The notes under the pieces were generated by a model. The model had not been told where the DNA came from. It did no database searches and saw nothing but the letters and a program-made list of their open reading frames with translations. Both the position numbers and the translations under genes were made by a program. From Pseudomonas sp. Bout1 (GTDB lineage Bacteria > Pseudomonadota > Gammaproteobacteria > Pseudomonadales > Pseudomonadaceae), in assembly GCF_034314165.1 (NCBI RefSeq), contig NZ_JAVIWK010000001.1:5223001-5287000 (forward strand): 64,000 nt of DNA, in the 5' to 3' direction. Positions 62,387 to 64,000 of this stretch are shown here, piece by piece (the first letter of the stretch is position 1; each line of letters starts with the position of its first letter).

Positions 62387-63838
62387 TTACTGAAGCAGCT
62401 TCAGTACAGCGGACGGCAGTTGGTTCGCCTGGGACAGGATCGCGGTGGAAGCCTGTTGCAGGGTTTGTTGCTTGGTCAACTGAGCAGTTTCAGAAGCGAA
62501 GTCAACGTCCTGGATCACGCCACGAGCAGCGGTGGAGTTGTCCGAGATGCTCTGCAGGTTGGCGATGGTGTTGTCGAAACGGTTTTGTACAGCACCGAGG
62601 TCAGCACGCTGGGAGTCGATGGTCGACAGGGCCTGAGTGAGCACGTCAACAGCGCTTTGTGCGTTGGCAGCGGTGGTCACGTCAGTGTTGCTGACCACGA
62701 CTTTGCCCGAGTTGACAGCGGTTGCAGTTCCGTCACCGAACACGCCGGGAACGCCGGTGCCAGACAGGGAGTAGCTGGAGCTGGAGTTCAAGGCTACAGC
62801 GCCGGTGGCAATCACGTCAGCAGTAGTAGACAGGTTTGCTGCGGCGCCAAACTTGCCATCGCCGCCTTTGGTCTGAACACCGATGGTCGCACCACCAGCG
62901 TCAGCTGCGGAGAAGGTGAAGTTCTCACCCGAGTCGGACTTGATCGACAGAGAACCGGTCGACTGATCGAAGTTAACGCTGATGCCCAGTTTGGCGGCGT
63001 TGGAGTTCAGTTGGCCGGCAAGGTCAGAAGCGCTGGTGATGCCGGTGAACGAAACTTTAGGAGCAGTGGCACCGCTACCGACTGTCAGGGTGAAGGCACC
63101 GCTTGGGGAGGTCGTCGGGAAGGTAGTAGGCAACGTGAACTTGGCTTCGGTGCTAGCGGTAGCCTGCAGGCCACCGACTGCGCCGTTCAACTGAGCAGCG
63201 ATATCCTTGGCCGAGGCTTTTGCGTCAATGGTCAGCTCATCAGATACCTGGCCACCACCGGTAACGGTGATTTTGCCGCCTGCAATACCGCCGCCTGGTG
63301 TCGGAGCATTGGACAACAACTGCTGCGAACCAATGTTGCTGGCCGATACGTTGCCCAGGCTCATGTTGATGGTCTGGTTGGCGTTGGCGCCCACTTGGAA
63401 AGCGGTAGTACCGAAAGAACCGTCCAGCAGGTTACGACCACCGAAAGTGGTGGTAGAAGCGATACGGGTCAATTCAGAAGTCAGAGCAGCGTACTGAGCC
63501 TGGTTCGACTTGCGGTCATCAGCGCTGAGGGAGCCGTTAGCGGACGACAGGGCCAGGGAACGCATGGTCTGCAGGATGTTGGTGGATTGCTGCATCGCGC
63601 CTTCAGCAGTTTGCGCGATGGAGTTACCGTCACCGGCGTTCTTGATGGCAACGCCCAGGCCGTTGATTTGGCTGGTCAGACGACCGGCGATTTGCAGGCC
63701 GGCCGCATCGTCTTTGGCGCTGTTGATCTTCAGGCCGGAGGACAGGCGCTGCATGGAGGTTTGCAGGGCGCTGGAAGCCTTGTTCAGGTTGTTCTGAACG
63801 GTCAACGAAGCAAGGTTAGTGTTTACTGTTAAAGCCAT
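62387..63838 (-). CDS. fliC: FliC, flagellin
   Basis: Filament subunit of 483 residues. The conserved D0/D1 N-terminus ([44 protein letters not shown]) and C-terminus ([32 protein letters not shown] in key part; [17 protein letters not shown]) flank a Ser/Thr/Gly-rich variable centre (about residues 170-395) that is surface-exposed and strain-specific. It is the only flagellin gene in the window. A sigma28 promoter lies about 80-110 bases upstream. Confidence 0.98.
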   Translation of the reverse strand: MALTVNTNLASLTVQNNLNKASSALQTSMQRLSSGLKINSAKDDAAGLQIAGRLTSQINGLGVAIKNAGDGNSIAQTAEGAMQQSTNILQTMRSLALSSANGSLSADDRKSNQAQYAALTSELTRIASTTTFGGRNLLDGSFGTTAFQVGANANQTINMSLGNVSASNIGSQQLLSNAPTPGGGIAGGKITVTGGGQVSDELTIDAKASAKDIAAQLNGAVGGLQATASTEAKFTLPTTFPTTSPSGAFTLTVGSGATAPKVSFTGITSASDLAGQLNSNAAKLGISVNFDQSTGSLSIKSDSGENFTFSAADAGGATIGVQTKGGDGKFGAAANLSTTADVIATGAVALNSSSSYSLSGTGVPGVFGDGTATAVNSGKVVVSNTDVTTAANAQSAVDVLTQALSTIDSQRADLGAVQNRFDNTIANLQSISDNSTAARGVIQDVDFASETAQLTKQQTLQQASTAILSQANQLPSAVLKLLQ

Positions 63839-63918
63839 GACGAAATCCTCGTGGGTGGTGTACTGCGGCTTCCGGCCCTGGCAACCGCCGGGTGTGGCCT
63901 AGAGAACCTTCGTAATAG

Positions 63919-63945
63919 TTATCGTCGTGAAAGCAGGTTGCTTGA
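63919..63945 (-). promoter_or_regulatory. FliA (sigma28) promoter of fliC
   Basis: Minus strand TCAAGCAA-N11-GACGATAA fits the consensus TAAAGTTT-N11-GCCGATAA with exact spacing and one mismatch in the -10 part. Transcripts would begin about 70 bases before the fliC ATG. Confidence 0.75.
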
Positions 63946-64000
63946 GGACTTTTTTGATTTTTTTTACTAGCACCGTGCCACTCCTTGTAATTCAAGCATT

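Noticed and set aside
63963..63985. Sigma54-like TGGCACGGTGC upstream of fliC
   Set aside because: A good -24 is present but nothing resembling GC at the right -12 distance; the sigma28 site at 63919 is a far better fit.
1..64000. IS elements, prophage, tRNA or integrase genes
   Set aside because: I saw no transposase, integrase, phage structural gene, or tRNA-like cloverleaf; the only repeated DNA is REP-type and the large inverted repeat.

Overview
This window is from a Pseudomonas chromosome, most likely the P. fluorescens group. Almost every gene has a clear Pseudomonas-type counterpart. The order fliC-flaG-fliD-fliS-fliT-fleQ-fleS-fleR-fliE...-flhA-flhF-fleN-fliA-cheYZAB-motCD-parC-parP-cheW-(DUF2802)-ccm is the polar-flagellum/chemotaxis/cytochrome-c-maturation layout of this genus. 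GC-rich intergenic REP palindromes are also typical. No tRNA, rRNA, IS element, prophage or CRISPR array was seen.

Layout, left to right (most genes are on the minus strand). (1) 1-7134: C-P lyase (phosphonate use) operon phnC-D-E-F-G-H-I-J-K, read leftwards and cut by the window edge inside phnK. An array of 11-bp Pho-box units lies upstream of phnC, and a HutC/PhnF-type palindrome lies in the first codons of phnF. (2) 7161-10927: a Nudix hydrolase, a divergent LysR regulator/MFS exporter pair, REP palindromes and a small lipoprotein. (3) 10943-17890: complete ccmABCDEFGHI cytochrome c maturation operon. (4) 18089-19998: a second FliK-like protein plus a stand-alone FlhB C-terminal-domain protein (FlhX type). 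(5) 20113-21276: an orphan ATPase of unknown role. (6) 21310-30391: chemotaxis and stator genes, including the ParC/ParP polar-array positioning pair and a CheA with four linker repeats that resemble the ParP/ParC-interacting region of CheA. (7) 30562-35696: fliA, fleN, flhF, flhA. (8) 35878-38785: an inserted accessory cassette between flhA and flhB. It holds a PAAR/pyocin-S effector with a probable immunity gene, a small unknown gene, and a DUF6124-like gene behind a structured leader. (9) 38998-46050: flhB-fliRQPONML and fliK. (10) 46060-46851: a ~790-bp near-palindromic repeat with a REP palindrome nested in its centre. (11) 46856-49255: the HptB/HsbR/HsbA switch. (12) 49441-55151: fliJIHGFE. 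(13) 55282-59468: fleR, fleS, fleQ. (14) 59641-63838: filament genes fliT, fliS, fliD, flaG, fliC.

The flagellar genes form a hierarchy readable in the DNA. FleQ (sigma54 activator) should act on flhA, fliL, fliK, fliE and fleS, each of which has a well-spaced GG-N10-GC sigma54 promoter. FleS/FleR is the second tier, and FliA (sigma28) drives fliC through a recognisable promoter. FlhF and FleN set flagellar position and number, ParC/ParP place the chemotaxis array, and the Hpt-HsbR-HsbA module may link envelope signalling to the flagellar regulon.

Most interesting for follow-up: the SD-sequestering structured leader before the DUF6124-like gene, the PAAR/pyocin effector cassette inside the flagellar cluster, the FliK2/FlhX pair with a degenerate NPTH site, the CheA linker repeats, the six-unit Pho-box array and the giant nested inverted repeat. 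All family assignments were made by reading protein sequence and context without database searches.
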